Positions 47,107-56,654 of a stretch of 64,000 bases of DNA are shown here, one piece after another (within the stretch, counting starts at the first letter, position 1; every line of letters begins with the position of its first letter). The translations under genes and the position numbers were made by a program. This stretch comes from Candidatus Planktophila versatilis. GTDB lineage: Bacteria; Actinomycetota; Actinomycetes; Nanopelagicales; Nanopelagicaceae. The notes beneath the pieces are model-generated. The model did no database searches. It saw only the letters and a list, made by a program, of their open reading frames with translations, and was not told the DNA's origin. Location: NCBI RefSeq assembly GCF_002288105.1, contig NZ_CP016774.1:682001-746000 (forward strand), written 5' to 3'.

Positions 47107-48692
47107 CAGCACGCGAAAGAATCGCCGGTAACGTCGCAGGATATGTCGATGATCGCACAGGTGCGGCCAAGTGGATGAAGAAGAATCTCACCAAGGTCTT
47201 CCCCGACCACTGGTCATTCTTGCTCGGTGAAATCTGTCTCTACTCTTTCGTCATTCTGCTTCTCTCCGGAACTTTCCTTACATTTTGGTTTGATCCATCA
47301 ATGCGCGAAGTCGTCTATGAGGGTTCATACGAACCGTTAAAGGGCTTGGAGATGTCAGCGGCATACGCATCTACTCTCGATATTTCATTTGAAGTTCGTG
47401 GCGGATTACTCATGCGCCAGATTCACCACTGGGCCGCACTCATATTTATGGTGGGAATTGTCGTGCACTTGATGCGCGTCTACTTCACCGGCGCATTCCG
47501 TAAGCCTCGTGAATTTAACTGGATTATCGGAGTTGGACTTCTCACTCTTGGGATCGTGGAAGGCTTCTTGGGTTACTCACTTCCCGATGATCTTCTCTCC
47601 GGTACTGGTATCCGCATCGCGGAAGCAATTATTCAAGCCCTTCCTGTAGTTGGTTCCTACCTTGCCTTCTTCGCCTTCGGCGGCGAATTTCCGGGTGTCG
47701 CTTTCATCCCACGTATCTATACCGTGCACGTGCTCTTGCTTCCAGGAATCTTCCTGGCACTCATCACTGTTCACTTAATGCTTGTTTGGTACCAGAAGCA
47801 CACCCAGTTCCCAGGCCCGGGTCGCACCGAGAAGAACGTTGTTGGTTATCCACTGATGCCGGTCTATATGGCTAAAGCTGGCGGATTCTTCTTCATTGTC
47901 TTTGGCGTTACCGCTTTTCTTGGCGCGGTCGCATCGATTAACCCCATCTGGTTATACGGTCCATACACGCCAGGACAAGTCTCGGCCGGCTCCCAACCCG
48001 ATTGGTATATGGGTTGGCTAGATGGTTTGGTTCGTATGGCTCCCCCACTTGAAACAGTCACCTTCGGATACACCACCTCTTGGAACATTTTGATTCCTGG
48101 ACTTATCTTGCCCGGCATCATGTTCACCGCCCTAGCGCTCTATCCATTTATTGAGAGCTGGGCAACTGGAGATAAGCGCGAGCATCATCTGCTTGATCGT
48201 CCACGTAATGCACCAACACGCACGGCAATCGGTGCGATGGCGCTGACATTCACACTTGTCACACTTCTCAATGGCGGTAACGACATAATTGCAACAACAT
48301 TTGATCTCACCATTAATCAGATGATGTGGTTCTCTCGCATTGGTGTCATTGTCTTGCCGCCTCTTGCATATGTGATTACCAAACGCTTATGTCTTTCACT
48401 ACAGCGCGCTGATCGCGATCTCGTTCTCCACGGGCGCGAGACCGGACGCCTGGTTCGCATGCCTAGCGGTGAATTCACTGAAATTCATGAGCCAATCTCA
48501 CCTGAAAAGGCTTGGCTGCTCACTTCCCACGAGCAACTAGCACCACTTGAACTTCCTGATCTAGACGGCGGCGGAGTTCGCAGACCAGGGGCAATCAAGA
48601 ACAAGATTCGTAATCGCATCTCACGCTCGATGGCAACAGCGGTGCCAAAAGCAACTGAGTCAGAGCGCAAGGAACTTGAAGGTCGTCACTAA
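47103..48692 (+). CDS. qcrB: bc1 complex cytochrome b subunit
   Basis: A 529-residue cytochrome b with eight or nine membrane segments. IHHWAALIFMVGIVVHLMR near residue 105 and the VHVLLLPGIFLALITVHLMLVWYQKH region near residue 205 supply the four haem-b histidines; GFLGYSLPDDLLSGTG lies near residue 155 and the PDWYMGW motif (PEWY equivalent, quinol site) near residue 298. A long hydrophilic C-terminal tail of about 100 residues (from residue 430) is typical of actinobacterial QcrB. It ends 11 bases from the tail of the convergent EamA gene. Confidence 0.96.
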   Translation: MTARERIAGNVAGYVDDRTGAAKWMKKNLTKVFPDHWSFLLGEICLYSFVILLLSGTFLTFWFDPSMREVVYEGSYEPLKGLEMSAAYASTLDISFEVRGGLLMRQIHHWAALIFMVGIVVHLMRVYFTGAFRKPREFNWIIGVGLLTLGIVEGFLGYSLPDDLLSGTGIRIAEAIIQALPVVGSYLAFFAFGGEFPGVAFIPRIYTVHVLLLPGIFLALITVHLMLVWYQKHTQFPGPGRTEKNVVGYPLMPVYMAKAGGFFFIVFGVTAFLGAVASINPIWLYGPYTPGQVSAGSQPDWYMGWLDGLVRMAPPLETVTFGYTTSWNILIPGLILPGIMFTALALYPFIESWATGDKREHHLLDRPRNAPTRTAIGAMALTFTLVTLLNGGNDIIATTFDLTINQMMWFSRIGVIVLPPLAYVITKRLCLSLQRADRDLVLHGRETGRLVRMPSGEFTEIHEPISPEKAWLLTSHEQLAPLELPDLDGGGVRRPGAIKNKIRNRISRSMATAVPKATESERKELEGRH

Positions 48693-48702
48693 TAAGAAAG
48701 AA

Positions 48703-49566
48703 CTAGTTCTGTAGAACTAAGGCAACGCCCAGTGTGGTCATCGCAATTCCGATGAACCCCAGGGCGTTGATCTTTTCGCCAAAGAGAATATAGGTCTCTA
48801 GCACTGCTATCGGTGGCACGAGATAGAACAAGGATGAGACCTTGGCAGCCGAACCGCGATTGAGCAGCCAAAAGAGCAAGAGCACTGCCGCAATCGATGT
48901 GACAAGCACCGCCCAGAGCATTGCAAATAAGCCGGTCTGGGTGAGGTGGAATTCAGTCTTACCTAGCGCAACAGAGAGAATCAGCAGAACTACGCCAGAG
49001 ATTGCAAACTGATAGGTGGTACCAATTAAAAGCGGAATTGCGTGACCAATTTTCTTCTGCATCAGGGTCGCAACCGTGCTTCCCAAGAGTGCTAGGACCA
49101 GTAGCCCGAGTGATGTTGTCGTAAAGTGTGATGTGCCAGAGAGCTTTGGTAAGACGACAAGAAAGACTCCAATGAATCCCAGTACTAAACCGACTACCTG
49201 CTTTCTAGTTAAGGGTTCACTCAATAATCGAATGGCGATCAGGGAGACCAGCACCGGCTGCATACTTGTAATCACTGAAGATAGGCCTGCTGGTGCTCCC
49301 AAGCTGATGGCATACCAAACTCCCGCTAAATACATACCGTGAAGAGTGATTCCAATTGCTAGTGAGGCGAGAAAATCACTCCGAGAGAGCTTTAACGGGG
49401 CTCGAAAAATAATCGCCAGCAGCAGCAGAATGAGTGCGGCTAGAAGTAATCTGATTGCGAGAAAATAGAGCGGATCCCCTGATGAAAATGCGTACTTTGA
49501 GACTGGAAATCCTGAACTCCAGATCAGGACGAAGATCCAGGGCGCAAGTGCTACCAGCTTTCGCAC
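48703..49566 (-). CDS. EamA/DMT-superfamily transporter
   Basis: A 287-residue protein with ten hydrophobic segments in two EamA repeats. FVLIWSSGFPVSKYAFSSG near residue 13 and GAPAGLSSVITSMQPVLVSLIA near residue 90 are common EamA features; the second repeat ends with VLETYILFGEKINALGFIGI near residue 253. No substrate can be assigned. Its position between the bc1 and oxidase genes breaks the usual qcr-cta cluster, and it is similar in architecture but not closely alike to the transporter at 33159-34031. Confidence 0.85.
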   Translation of the reverse strand: MRKLVALAPWIFVLIWSSGFPVSKYAFSSGDPLYFLAIRLLLAALILLLLAIIFRAPLKLSRSDFLASLAIGITLHGMYLAGVWYAISLGAPAGLSSVITSMQPVLVSLIAIRLLSEPLTRKQVVGLVLGFIGVFLVVLPKLSGTSHFTTTSLGLLVLALLGSTVATLMQKKIGHAIPLLIGTTYQFAISGVVLLILSVALGKTEFHLTQTGLFAMLWAVLVTSIAAVLLLFWLLNRGSAAKVSSLFYLVPPIAVLETYILFGEKINALGFIGIAMTTLGVALVLQN

Positions 49567-49597
49567 AATATCCTTGCGGCAGCTTCGCTAGTGATTC

Positions 49598-50002
49598 TTA
49601 GTGATTGCTACTGGTCAGTGGCTTTTCGTACTCAGTGACCATGCCAATGATGCTGATAATGAGCGCACCTAGCGCAATCAGGGTGAGCCACCAGCCAATG
49701 ATGAGACCAAGACCCATGGCAGTTGCACTTAGCGCAACCGGAAGTGGCCACCATGAATGTGGACTATAGAAACCAAGTTCACCGGCATCATCTGCTATCT
49801 CAGCATCGACATTATCTGAAGGAATATCAAAGCCAATTCGCTTCTGCGTAAACCAGATATAGAAGCCGACCATGCCAGCTAAACATGCTGCCAGGATCAT
49901 GCCGGTAATACCAACTGCTTCGCCACCGACGTAGTAATAAACCACTGACATAATCACATAGAAAATAGAGAGTCCGGTAAAGAGTTGCCAATTAGCCTTC
50001 AT
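49598..50002 (-). CDS. ctaF: Cytochrome c oxidase subunit IV (actinobacterial type)
   Basis: A 134-residue membrane protein with about four hydrophobic segments. MKANWQLFTGLSIFYVIMSVVYYYV at the start (residues 1-20 visible as MKANWQLFTGLSIFYVIMSV) and FYSPHSWWPLPVALSA near residue 82 are typical for actinobacterial subunit IV (CtaF), which has no counterpart outside this group. It begins 2 bases after the ctaD stop, so it is the last gene of ctaC-ctaD-ctaF. Confidence 0.93.
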   Translation of the reverse strand: MKANWQLFTGLSIFYVIMSVVYYYVGGEAVGITGMILAACLAGMVGFYIWFTQKRIGFDIPSDNVDAEIADDAGELGFYSPHSWWPLPVALSATAMGLGLIIGWWLTLIALGALIISIIGMVTEYEKPLTSSNH

Positions 50003-50004
50003 GC

Positions 50005-51663
50005 TTAGTGACCTTCTGTCTTAATGTGAGGGTGGTGCAAATCAAATGCTGGTCGTTCAGAGCGAATGCGTGGCATAGATGTGAAGTTATGGCGTGGTGG
50101 TGGACACGATGTTGCCCACTCGAGGGAGGAGCCATAGCCCCAAGGATCATCGACTTCAACCTTCGGTGAATTACGGGTAATCCAGACGTTGACGAAGAAC
50201 GGAATCATGGAAAGAGCCAGTAAGAATGAACCAACCGTTGAAATCATATTCATCTCGGTGAAGCCATCGGTTGCTAGGTAGTCGGCATAGCGACGAGGGA
50301 AGCCCTTAATACCTAACCAGTGCTGAATCAGGAAGGTGAGGTGGAAGCCAAAGAAGAGAGTCCAGAAGTGAATCTTGCCTAGGCGTTCATTGAGCATGCG
50401 TCCGGTCATCTTTGGCCACCAGAAATAGAAGCCAGCGAACATAGCAAAGACCACGGTTCCAAATAAGACGTAGTGGAAGTGCGCAACCACGAAGTAAGAA
50501 GCAGAGACAGCGAAATCAAGTGGTGGTGAGGCCAGGATGATTCCGGTGATTCCACCGAAGAGGAATGTGACGAGGAATCCCATGACCCAGAGCATCGGTG
50601 TTTCAAAGGTGACATGGCCGCGCCACATGGTTCCGATCCAGTTAAAGAACTTCACACCGGTGGGGACACCGATAAGGAATGTCATAAAGGAGAAGAAGGG
50701 CAAGAGCACTTTTCCACTAGCAAACATGTGGTGCGCCCACACTGCAACCGAGAGAGCTGAGATGGCGATAGTTGCAGCAATCAAACCTTTATAACCAAAG
50801 ATTGGTTTACGGCTAAAGACCGGCAAGATTTCAGTTGCGATTCCAAAGAATGGCAGTGCCAAGATATAGACCTCAGGGTGACCAAAGAACCAGAACAAGT
50901 GCTGCCATAACATGGCTCCGCCGTTTGCCGGATCAAAGATATGTGTTCCATAGAGTCGATCTGATTCAAGTCCAAAGAGCGCTGCGGCCAAAGGTGGGAA
51001 GGCAAGCAGAACAAGAATTGAAGTCAGGAGAACGTTCCATGAGAAGATGGACATGCGGAACATCGTCATTCCAGGTGCGCGCATCGTAAAGATTGTTGTA
51101 ATGAAGTTAACGCCGCCCAGGATTGTGCCAAGGCCTGAGATAGCAAGACCCATTACCCAGAGGTCGCCACCAATTCCCGGAGAGTAGGTTGAGTTAGCAA
51201 GAGGTGCGTAGGCAGTCCAACCAAATGATGCCGCTCCCCCGGGAGTTAAGAAACCGGCAACGGCTTGAATTGAACCAAAGAGAAAGAGCCAATAAGAAAG
51301 CATATTAAGACGAGGGAAGGCAACATCTGCTGCTCCGATTTGTAGCGGCATGATGACGTTTGCAAAACCAACAAAGAGCGGTGTGGCAAACATCAGCAAC
51401 ATGATCGTTCCGTGCATGGTGAAGATCTGGTTGTACTGCTCCACGCTAATGAACTGCATTCCTGGACGGGCAAGCTCGATGCGGATGAGAAGTGCTAGAA
51501 CTCCGGCAAAGAGGAACCAGAAGAATGATGTTGCTAGGTAGAGATAACCAATGCGCTTGTGATCCGTTGAGGTGATTGTCTTTACGAACTGAGAGCCTAA
51601 AGATGTCTTTTGGACTCCCTGGCGCGGAGCTGCAATCGTTGGACGTTCTGCATACGTGGTCAT
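50005..51663 (-). CDS. ctaD: Cytochrome c oxidase subunit I
   Basis: A 552-residue catalytic subunit of the aa3 oxidase with twelve membrane segments. HGTIMLLMF near residue 85 carries a haem-a ligand. [14 protein letters not shown] near residue 262 carries CuB His and the cross-linked Tyr. AHHMFASG near residue 318 carries two more CuB His, and [11 protein letters not shown] near residue 400 supplies the remaining haem ligands. Proton-pump D- and K-channel residues were not examined one by one. It overlaps ctaC by 4 bases and precedes ctaF. Confidence 0.97.
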   Translation of the reverse strand: MTTYAERPTIAAPRQGVQKTSLGSQFVKTITSTDHKRIGYLYLATSFFWFLFAGVLALLIRIELARPGMQFISVEQYNQIFTMHGTIMLLMFATPLFVGFANVIMPLQIGAADVAFPRLNMLSYWLFLFGSIQAVAGFLTPGGAASFGWTAYAPLANSTYSPGIGGDLWVMGLAISGLGTILGGVNFITTIFTMRAPGMTMFRMSIFSWNVLLTSILVLLAFPPLAAALFGLESDRLYGTHIFDPANGGAMLWQHLFWFFGHPEVYILALPFFGIATEILPVFSRKPIFGYKGLIAATIAISALSVAVWAHHMFASGKVLLPFFSFMTFLIGVPTGVKFFNWIGTMWRGHVTFETPMLWVMGFLVTFLFGGITGIILASPPLDFAVSASYFVVAHFHYVLFGTVVFAMFAGFYFWWPKMTGRMLNERLGKIHFWTLFFGFHLTFLIQHWLGIKGFPRRYADYLATDGFTEMNMISTVGSFLLALSMIPFFVNVWITRNSPKVEVDDPWGYGSSLEWATSCPPPRHNFTSMPRIRSERPAFDLHHPHIKTEGH

Positions 51664-52433
51664 GCTGCGCTCGCCTTCAGTGAGTCAAGATACTTCTGAT
51701 AATTCTCTGGTGAAACTACCTTCACCTTAAAGAGCATTTGTGAATGGTTTCGCCCGCACAAGATGTTGCATCGACCCGGGAACTCACCAATTTTATTGGC
51801 AGTAAATTGCAAGTGGTTCGTCTCTCCCGGCAAATTCTGCATCTGAATCATGAAAGCCGGAATCCAGAAACCGTGCACCACATCGTTGGCATTTAAGGTA
51901 AAGCGCACACTCTCGCCCTGTGGAAGATAGAGAGTTGGTGGTTGTGCCGGTGTGCCGGTAACAACTGCATCCTCTCCCGCTTCTGGGTATGAGAACTGCC
52001 AAGACCATTGGAAGCCATCAACTGAAATCTCATGCTTGACCGGTGTTGTTTTATCAACAATCTTATTTTCTTTTATGACGGTGAAGTAGAAGAGCACTGC
52101 CACGATAATGAAGGGAATAACGGTGTAAAGAATTTCAACTGGAACGTTGTATTGGGTCTGCTTCGGAAATTCACCTTTACTAGCGTTAGCTCTATGAAAA
52201 ACAGCTGGCCAGAGAATTAAAATCAGAGTGAAGACTCCAACTACTCCGGCCGCAATCCATGAGCCCTGCCAGAGCGAGAGTGAAATGTCATTGACGCTAG
52301 AGACTCCCTTAGGAAAGCCCATTCCAGAAACATTGTTCAGATCAAATGAGCAACCGCTGAGGAGAAATAGCGCCGGCAGTATTGCCGCCGCTACTCGGAG
52401 TGGGCGCCAGTTGCGTGGTGCGTCTAAAGACAT
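51660..52433 (-). CDS. ctaC: Cytochrome c oxidase subunit II (CuA lipoprotein)
   Basis: A 257-residue subunit with a lipoprotein signal (LLSGC, Cys near residue 28), two membrane helices (about residues 53-75 and 103-123) and the periplasmic cupredoxin domain. The CuA site is complete: His in [10 protein letters not shown] near residue 189 and [12 protein letters not shown] near residue 228. [10 protein letters not shown] near 142 is the conserved aromatic patch for electron entry, here from QcrC. The start is divergent from the NifS-like gene by 22 bases. Confidence 0.96.
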   Translation of the reverse strand: MSLDAPRNWRPLRVAAAILPALFLLSGCSFDLNNVSGMGFPKGVSSVNDISLSLWQGSWIAAGVVGVFTLILILWPAVFHRANASKGEFPKQTQYNVPVEILYTVIPFIIVAVLFYFTVIKENKIVDKTTPVKHEISVDGFQWSWQFSYPEAGEDAVVTGTPAQPPTLYLPQGESVRFTLNANDVVHGFWIPAFMIQMQNLPGETNHLQFTANKIGEFPGRCNILCGRNHSQMLFKVKVVSPENYQKYLDSLKASAA

Positions 52434-52455
52434 GGGTTAAGGATAGTGGCGAGAA

Positions 52456-53523
52456 GTGCATGCGCCCATTCGAGGCAGTAGCGTTCATCCGGTGGTACGT
52501 GTCACAGGAAACTTCACATCAGAGTCGCCTCTTTCCGAGGTAGTTCGTAGCGCCCTGCTGTCCGCCTTTGACCAAGGATGGGCTGATCCGAAGAAACTTT
52601 CGCAGTCATCGGCCCGAGCGGCAATTCTGGGAAATCAAGCCTTGGAAAATATCGCTGCGAATTTGAAGGTGCCGGCAGATTCCTTGGAAGTCCTTGGCGA
52701 ACCCGCTCTTGGCCACTACTTGGCTATCACCGGCCTGCTTCGAGATGACCTCACCTTTGCATACTCGGCTACCGATAAAGGAAAAATCAGAGCGATAGCA
52801 CGATCTCATCGTGGAGCCATTACGGAATTACAGGTCGATGATCAGGGGGCGATTAACTCTGCTCAAATTCCACAGAATTCAGTGCTCTCATTGCAATTAG
52901 CCAATGGTGAAACTGGCATTGTGCAGGACTCACAGAGACTTGCAGGACTATCGAATTTCGTAGCCGTCGATGCAACATCTTCCGGCCCCAGAATTGCGCT
53001 ACCTGATCATTGGGATACCGCACTCTTTGACGCCCGTTCTTGGTATGGCCCTGGCGGGTTAGCTATTCTTGCGATTAAGAACAAAACCCAATTCGCATAT
53101 CCGCTGCCTCATATTGCTCCAATAAAATCACCCGGAACATTTTCGCTGCCCTTGCTGATAGCCGCATCAGTTGCACTGGAAAACTTCACTCCCGAAGAGG
53201 CCACACTTCGTGAGTTCGCAATATCTGAATTAGCTGCAATTCCTGGTGTGCGCATGGTCGCCCCACAAGCGCCTGCTACTACTAACGTTTTCTCGATCGT
53301 CGTCGCTGGCTTTAATGGAGAGCATTTGGTGCGCGAGCTAGCTGCGCGATCACTTGATGTAGATTCAGGCTCTGCCTGCTCCCCCGCAGACCTACAGCCC
53401 AGCCATGTATTGGCAGCGATGGGTTATCCGACCGATGGACATCTGCTCATCACTTTAAAATCTGGGATGACTCGCGCAGATATTCAAGCTTTAGTAAGCG
53501 CGATTTCTGAGATTACGTCTTAA
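52456..53523 (+). CDS. Cysteine desulfurase-like protein lacking the PLP lysine
   Basis: A 355-residue protein with the class V aminotransferase (NifS/IscS) layout. The C-terminal loop keeps the catalytic Cys, SGSACSPADLQPSHVLAAMG near residue 308, almost as in NifS. The site where NifS has S-x-H-K-x-x-G-P reads DARSWYGPGG near residue 195, so the PLP-binding Lys is Ser. The substrate-binding Arg near the end is also absent (LLITLKSG). It is unlikely to be a PLP enzyme. Homologues near cta genes in other actinobacteria carry a fused TusA domain; this one has none. The start is a GTG at 52456, with GTG 52492 also possible. Confidence 0.7.
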   Translation: MHAPIRGSSVHPVVRVTGNFTSESPLSEVVRSALLSAFDQGWADPKKLSQSSARAAILGNQALENIAANLKVPADSLEVLGEPALGHYLAITGLLRDDLTFAYSATDKGKIRAIARSHRGAITELQVDDQGAINSAQIPQNSVLSLQLANGETGIVQDSQRLAGLSNFVAVDATSSGPRIALPDHWDTALFDARSWYGPGGLAILAIKNKTQFAYPLPHIAPIKSPGTFSLPLLIAASVALENFTPEEATLREFAISELAAIPGVRMVAPQAPATTNVFSIVVAGFNGEHLVRELAARSLDVDSGSACSPADLQPSHVLAAMGYPTDGHLLITLKSGMTRADIQALVSAISEITS

Positions 53524-54497
53524 GCGGGAAGGTGGCTGGCAATTTCACTTGCCGCTTTATCTCCATAAGCCTCGGTGAAGCGAGTGAGAAATTCAGCGCT
53601 GGTAAATCGATATTCCTGAGTACCAGTAGTTTCAATCACATAGGTAGCAATCATTGAACCAAGTTGGGCGCACCGCTCATGCGATAGTCCCCAGGCAAGC
53701 CCGGCAACGAAGCCAGATCTAAAGGAATCACCGACACCAGTTGGATCCACTTTTGCTTTCTCTTTGGCGCATCCGACTTTAATGAATGTTCCATCAACAC
53801 TTTCAACCCGGGCGCCATCTGAACCCAATGTGACAATCCGATATTTGACTCGCTGCAGAATTTCGTGATCACTCCACCCGGTCTTTTGAATAGCAAGTGC
53901 CAACTCATATTCGTTCATAAATAGGTAGGTAGCGCCATCAATAAGCTTCTTGATTTCTTCACCGTTCATGCGCGCCATCTGCTGGGAAGGATCAGCTGCC
54001 ACCGCGATTCCCATCGCAATCGCCACTTCTGTGTGACGCAGCATCGCCTCCGGATCATCTGGAGAAACAACCAGGATGTCGAGTTTTCCTACCTTGTCGA
54101 TGATTGGCTTTAGCTCAATGTTGCGAGCCTCTGACATGGCACCGGGAAAAAATGATGCAATCTGATTGAGCTCAGTATCTGTTGTGACAGTGAAGTGAGC
54201 AGTATGTTGCTCGGTAGAAACTAGTGCGTGTGAAGTGTCCACGCCATGGCGTGTGAGCCAGGCATCGTAATCAGCGAAATCTTTACCTACCGCAGCAATC
54301 AAGATTGGGTTAAGTCCCAGAACTCCAAGGCCGAAAGCGATATTGGCGGCGCATCCACCGCGACGAACATCTAGACCATCGACAAGGAATGAGAGCGAGA
54401 CTTTTTCAAGTGAACCAGCGACCAGTGAATCTGTGAACTTGCCCGGAAAGGTCATCAGGTGATCTAGCCCAACAGAACCTGCAACGCCAATTTTCAT
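53520..54497 (-). CDS. adoK: PfkB-family sugar/nucleoside kinase, probably adenosine kinase
   Basis: A 325-residue ribokinase-fold enzyme. GSVGLDHLMTFPGKF near residue 7, VSLSFLVDGLDVRRGGCAANIAFGLG near residue 33, SFFPGAMSEARNI near 113 and DPTGVGDSFRSGF near 250 (anion hole and catalytic Asp) match actinobacterial adenosine kinase more closely than ribokinase or fructokinase. It would return adenosine to AMP, useful here since apt is missing from its usual place. Tail overlap of 4 bases with the NifS-like gene. Confidence 0.83.
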   Translation of the reverse strand: MKIGVAGSVGLDHLMTFPGKFTDSLVAGSLEKVSLSFLVDGLDVRRGGCAANIAFGLGVLGLNPILIAAVGKDFADYDAWLTRHGVDTSHALVSTEQHTAHFTVTTDTELNQIASFFPGAMSEARNIELKPIIDKVGKLDILVVSPDDPEAMLRHTEVAIAMGIAVAADPSQQMARMNGEEIKKLIDGATYLFMNEYELALAIQKTGWSDHEILQRVKYRIVTLGSDGARVESVDGTFIKVGCAKEKAKVDPTGVGDSFRSGFVAGLAWGLSHERCAQLGSMIATYVIETTGTQEYRFTSAEFLTRFTEAYGDKAASEIASHLPA

Positions 54498-54536
54498 GGG
54501 CGCAATCTATCGAGAGATTCTCAGTAAAAGGTGGGG

Positions 54537-54899
54537 TTAGTTAAATGAATCGCCGCATGCGCATGAACCTTGCGCATTTGGATTATCAATGGTGAAGCCC
54601 TGCTTTTCGATGGTGTCTACAAAATCAATTGAAGCGCCCATCAAATATGGATCACTCATCTTGTCTACGACAACTTTGACGCTACCGAATTCACGTGCGA
54701 TATCGCCATCTTGTGCGCGGTCATCGAAGTAGAGCTGGTACTTAAGACCAGAGCAGCCACCTGGTTGCACTGCCACACGAAGATAGAGGTCATCGCGACC
54801 TTCTTGAGCTAAAAGGGCTGAAACCTTTGCGGCCGCGACATCAGTAAGTGTGATGCCAGTTGTAAGCTCGACAGGAGTTGAAGTCATTTCAGTAGTCAT
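54537..54899 (-). CDS. erpA: A-type iron-sulfur carrier (ErpA/HesB-like)
   Basis: A 120-residue Fe-S carrier with the three cysteines of the A-type family: GGCSG near residue 48 and GSCACGDSF at the C-terminus (residues about 111-119). It delivers clusters to apo-enzymes; the divergent neighbour nadA (a [4Fe-4S] enzyme) and the nearby Rieske gene are likely recipients by context. It has the N-terminal extension usual in actinobacteria. Its start codon is adjacent to the nadA frame (54899/54900). Confidence 0.92.
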   Translation of the reverse strand: MTTEMTSTPVELTTGITLTDVAAAKVSALLAQEGRDDLYLRVAVQPGGCSGLKYQLYFDDRAQDGDIAREFGSVKVVVDKMSDPYLMGASIDFVDTIEKQGFTIDNPNAQGSCACGDSFN

Positions 54900-54959
54900 G
54901 TGGCTAAGAATACTCGCGCCGGGTTGCCGTGGCGAACCGAAAGAGATGACAATGCTCCC

Positions 54960-56105
54960 GTGTCTATCTCACTCTCAGATCTGCTCGTCTTAGGCCAAGG
55001 CAAAGACCTAGCCTCTGAACGGGGAGTCTCCTGCTCGGGTGAGTTACCGGCTGCAAGTGACCCCACCTTAGTTGAGAGAGCGATAGCTGCCCGAGCCACA
55101 TTAGGTGATCGAGCCCTGATCCTTGGTCATCATTACCAACGCGATGAAGTCATCCGCTTTGCCGATATCACTGGTGATTCATTTAAGCTCGCACAAGCCG
55201 CCGCCGATCAAAGTTCGGCAGAGTTCATATTTTTCTGCGGAGTGCATTTCATGGCCGAAAGTGCCGACATTCTGACTAGCGCAACACAGAAAGTCATACT
55301 TCCGGATCTAGCTGCTGGTTGTTCTATGGCAGATATGGCCACGGCCAATCAAGTGGATCAATGTTGGAAAGATCTTGAGAAGTTAGGTGTTGCCTCCCGC
55401 ACGACGCCAGTGACATATATGAATTCATCTGCAGCCATCAAGAGTTTCACCGGCGAACATGGTGGAACTATTTGCACCTCATCAAATGCGCAGAAATCAC
55501 TTGAGTGGGCTTTTGCTAAATCCGAGAAAGTCTTGTTTATGCCCGATCAACACCTAGGGCGAAATACCGCTGTGCTATCTCTTGGCTTATCACTGGAAGA
55601 TTGCGTGCTCTGGAATCCATGGAAACCAATGGGCGGGCTCACCGAAGATGAAATCCGTAGGGCCAAGATGATTTTGTGGCGCGGACATTGCTCAGTTCAT
55701 GGTCGCTTTTCAATCGAATCAATTCATGAGGTACGTGCGCGGATTCCTGGCGTGCAAGTGATTGTCCATCCAGAGTGCCAATATGAGGTTGTCTCGGCGG
55801 CGGATGTTGTGGGAAGTACTGAAAGAATTATTCAGATTGTTTCGCAATCAGCTCCTGGCAGTAAATGGGCGGTCGGTACCGAGTTGAACTTAGTCTCTAG
55901 GCTGGCTGCCAATAATCCAGATAAGGAAGTTGTCTTTCTGGATAAGACGGTCTGCTACTGCTCAACCATGAATCGAATCGACCTGCCGCACCTGGTCTGG
56001 TCGATGGAGTCCATCATTGCCGGCCACATCGTTAATGAGATTAAGGTCGATCCACGCGTAGCAAAGTATGCAAAGTTGGCTCTAGAACAGATGCTCGCTC
56101 TATAG
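54960..56105 (+). CDS. nadA: Quinolinate synthase
   Basis: Condenses iminoaspartate and DHAP to quinolinate for NAD with a [4Fe-4S] cluster. The 381-residue product carries LILGHHYQRDEVIRFADITGDS in outline (GHHYQRDEV near residue 57), FCGVHFMAESADIL near 95, AGCSMADM near 120, HPECQYEVV near 260 and CYCSTMNRI near 340, with the three cluster Cys. The frame is open from a GTG at 54900, but that start would touch the erpA start, and homologous sequence begins near the GTG at 54960. nadB and nadC are not in the window. Confidence 0.94.
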   Translation: MSISLSDLLVLGQGKDLASERGVSCSGELPAASDPTLVERAIAARATLGDRALILGHHYQRDEVIRFADITGDSFKLAQAAADQSSAEFIFFCGVHFMAESADILTSATQKVILPDLAAGCSMADMATANQVDQCWKDLEKLGVASRTTPVTYMNSSAAIKSFTGEHGGTICTSSNAQKSLEWAFAKSEKVLFMPDQHLGRNTAVLSLGLSLEDCVLWNPWKPMGGLTEDEIRRAKMILWRGHCSVHGRFSIESIHEVRARIPGVQVIVHPECQYEVVSAADVVGSTERIIQIVSQSAPGSKWAVGTELNLVSRLAANNPDKEVVFLDKTVCYCSTMNRIDLPHLVWSMESIIAGHIVNEIKVDPRVAKYAKLALEQMLAL

Positions 56106-56113
56106 TTGCGCCC

Positions 56114-56644
56114 ATGACTGAATCAACTGACGATAAAAAAGGTCGCCCTACTCCTAAGCGCAAAGAGGCCGAAGCTGCACGCAAAGTTTCTTCAATCGCC
56201 CCCGCATCTACTAAGGCAGAGAAGGCTCGCGCTAAAGAAGCATCACGCGCCGCACGTGTAGCGCAGCGCGCTGCATATCTTCGCGGAGATGAGAGCGCAC
56301 TTCCTGCGCGCGATAAGGGGCCGGTTAAGAAATTTGTTCGTAACTATGTTGATGCCCGTCGCTCAGTGGGCGAATATTTCTTGCCGATTATCTTCGTCGT
56401 TCTAGTTCTGACCCTGATTCCATCTAGGATCTTTCAGCTCGGCAGTATCTTCATTATGTATGCGGTACTTCTCACCTCAGTAGTTGATGGATTCTTCCTC
56501 AGTCGAAAACTCAAGACAGTAGTGACCGAAAAATTCCCAGGCGCTGAACTCAAAGGAATTGGAATGTATGGCTGGCTGCGATCCACCCAGATGCGCAGAA
56601 TGCGTACGCCAAAGCCAGCAATCAAACGCGGAGATTCTTTCTAA
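56114..56644 (+). CDS. DUF3043 membrane protein
   Basis: A 176-residue protein with a basic N-terminus starting KKGRPTPKRKEAEAARK near residue 8, a charged linker, two hydrophobic segments (about residues 90-107 and 112-130) and a basic tail. This is the actinobacteria-specific DUF3043 family; no biochemical function is known. It lies 8 bases after nadA and is probably co-transcribed. The basic ends suggest a cytoplasmic location of both termini. Confidence 0.85.
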   Translation: MTESTDDKKGRPTPKRKEAEAARKVSSIAPASTKAEKARAKEASRAARVAQRAAYLRGDESALPARDKGPVKKFVRNYVDARRSVGEYFLPIIFVVLVLTLIPSRIFQLGSIFIMYAVLLTSVVDGFFLSRKLKTVVTEKFPGAELKGIGMYGWLRSTQMRRMRTPKPAIKRGDSF

Positions 56645-56654
56645 ACTTCTTTAC

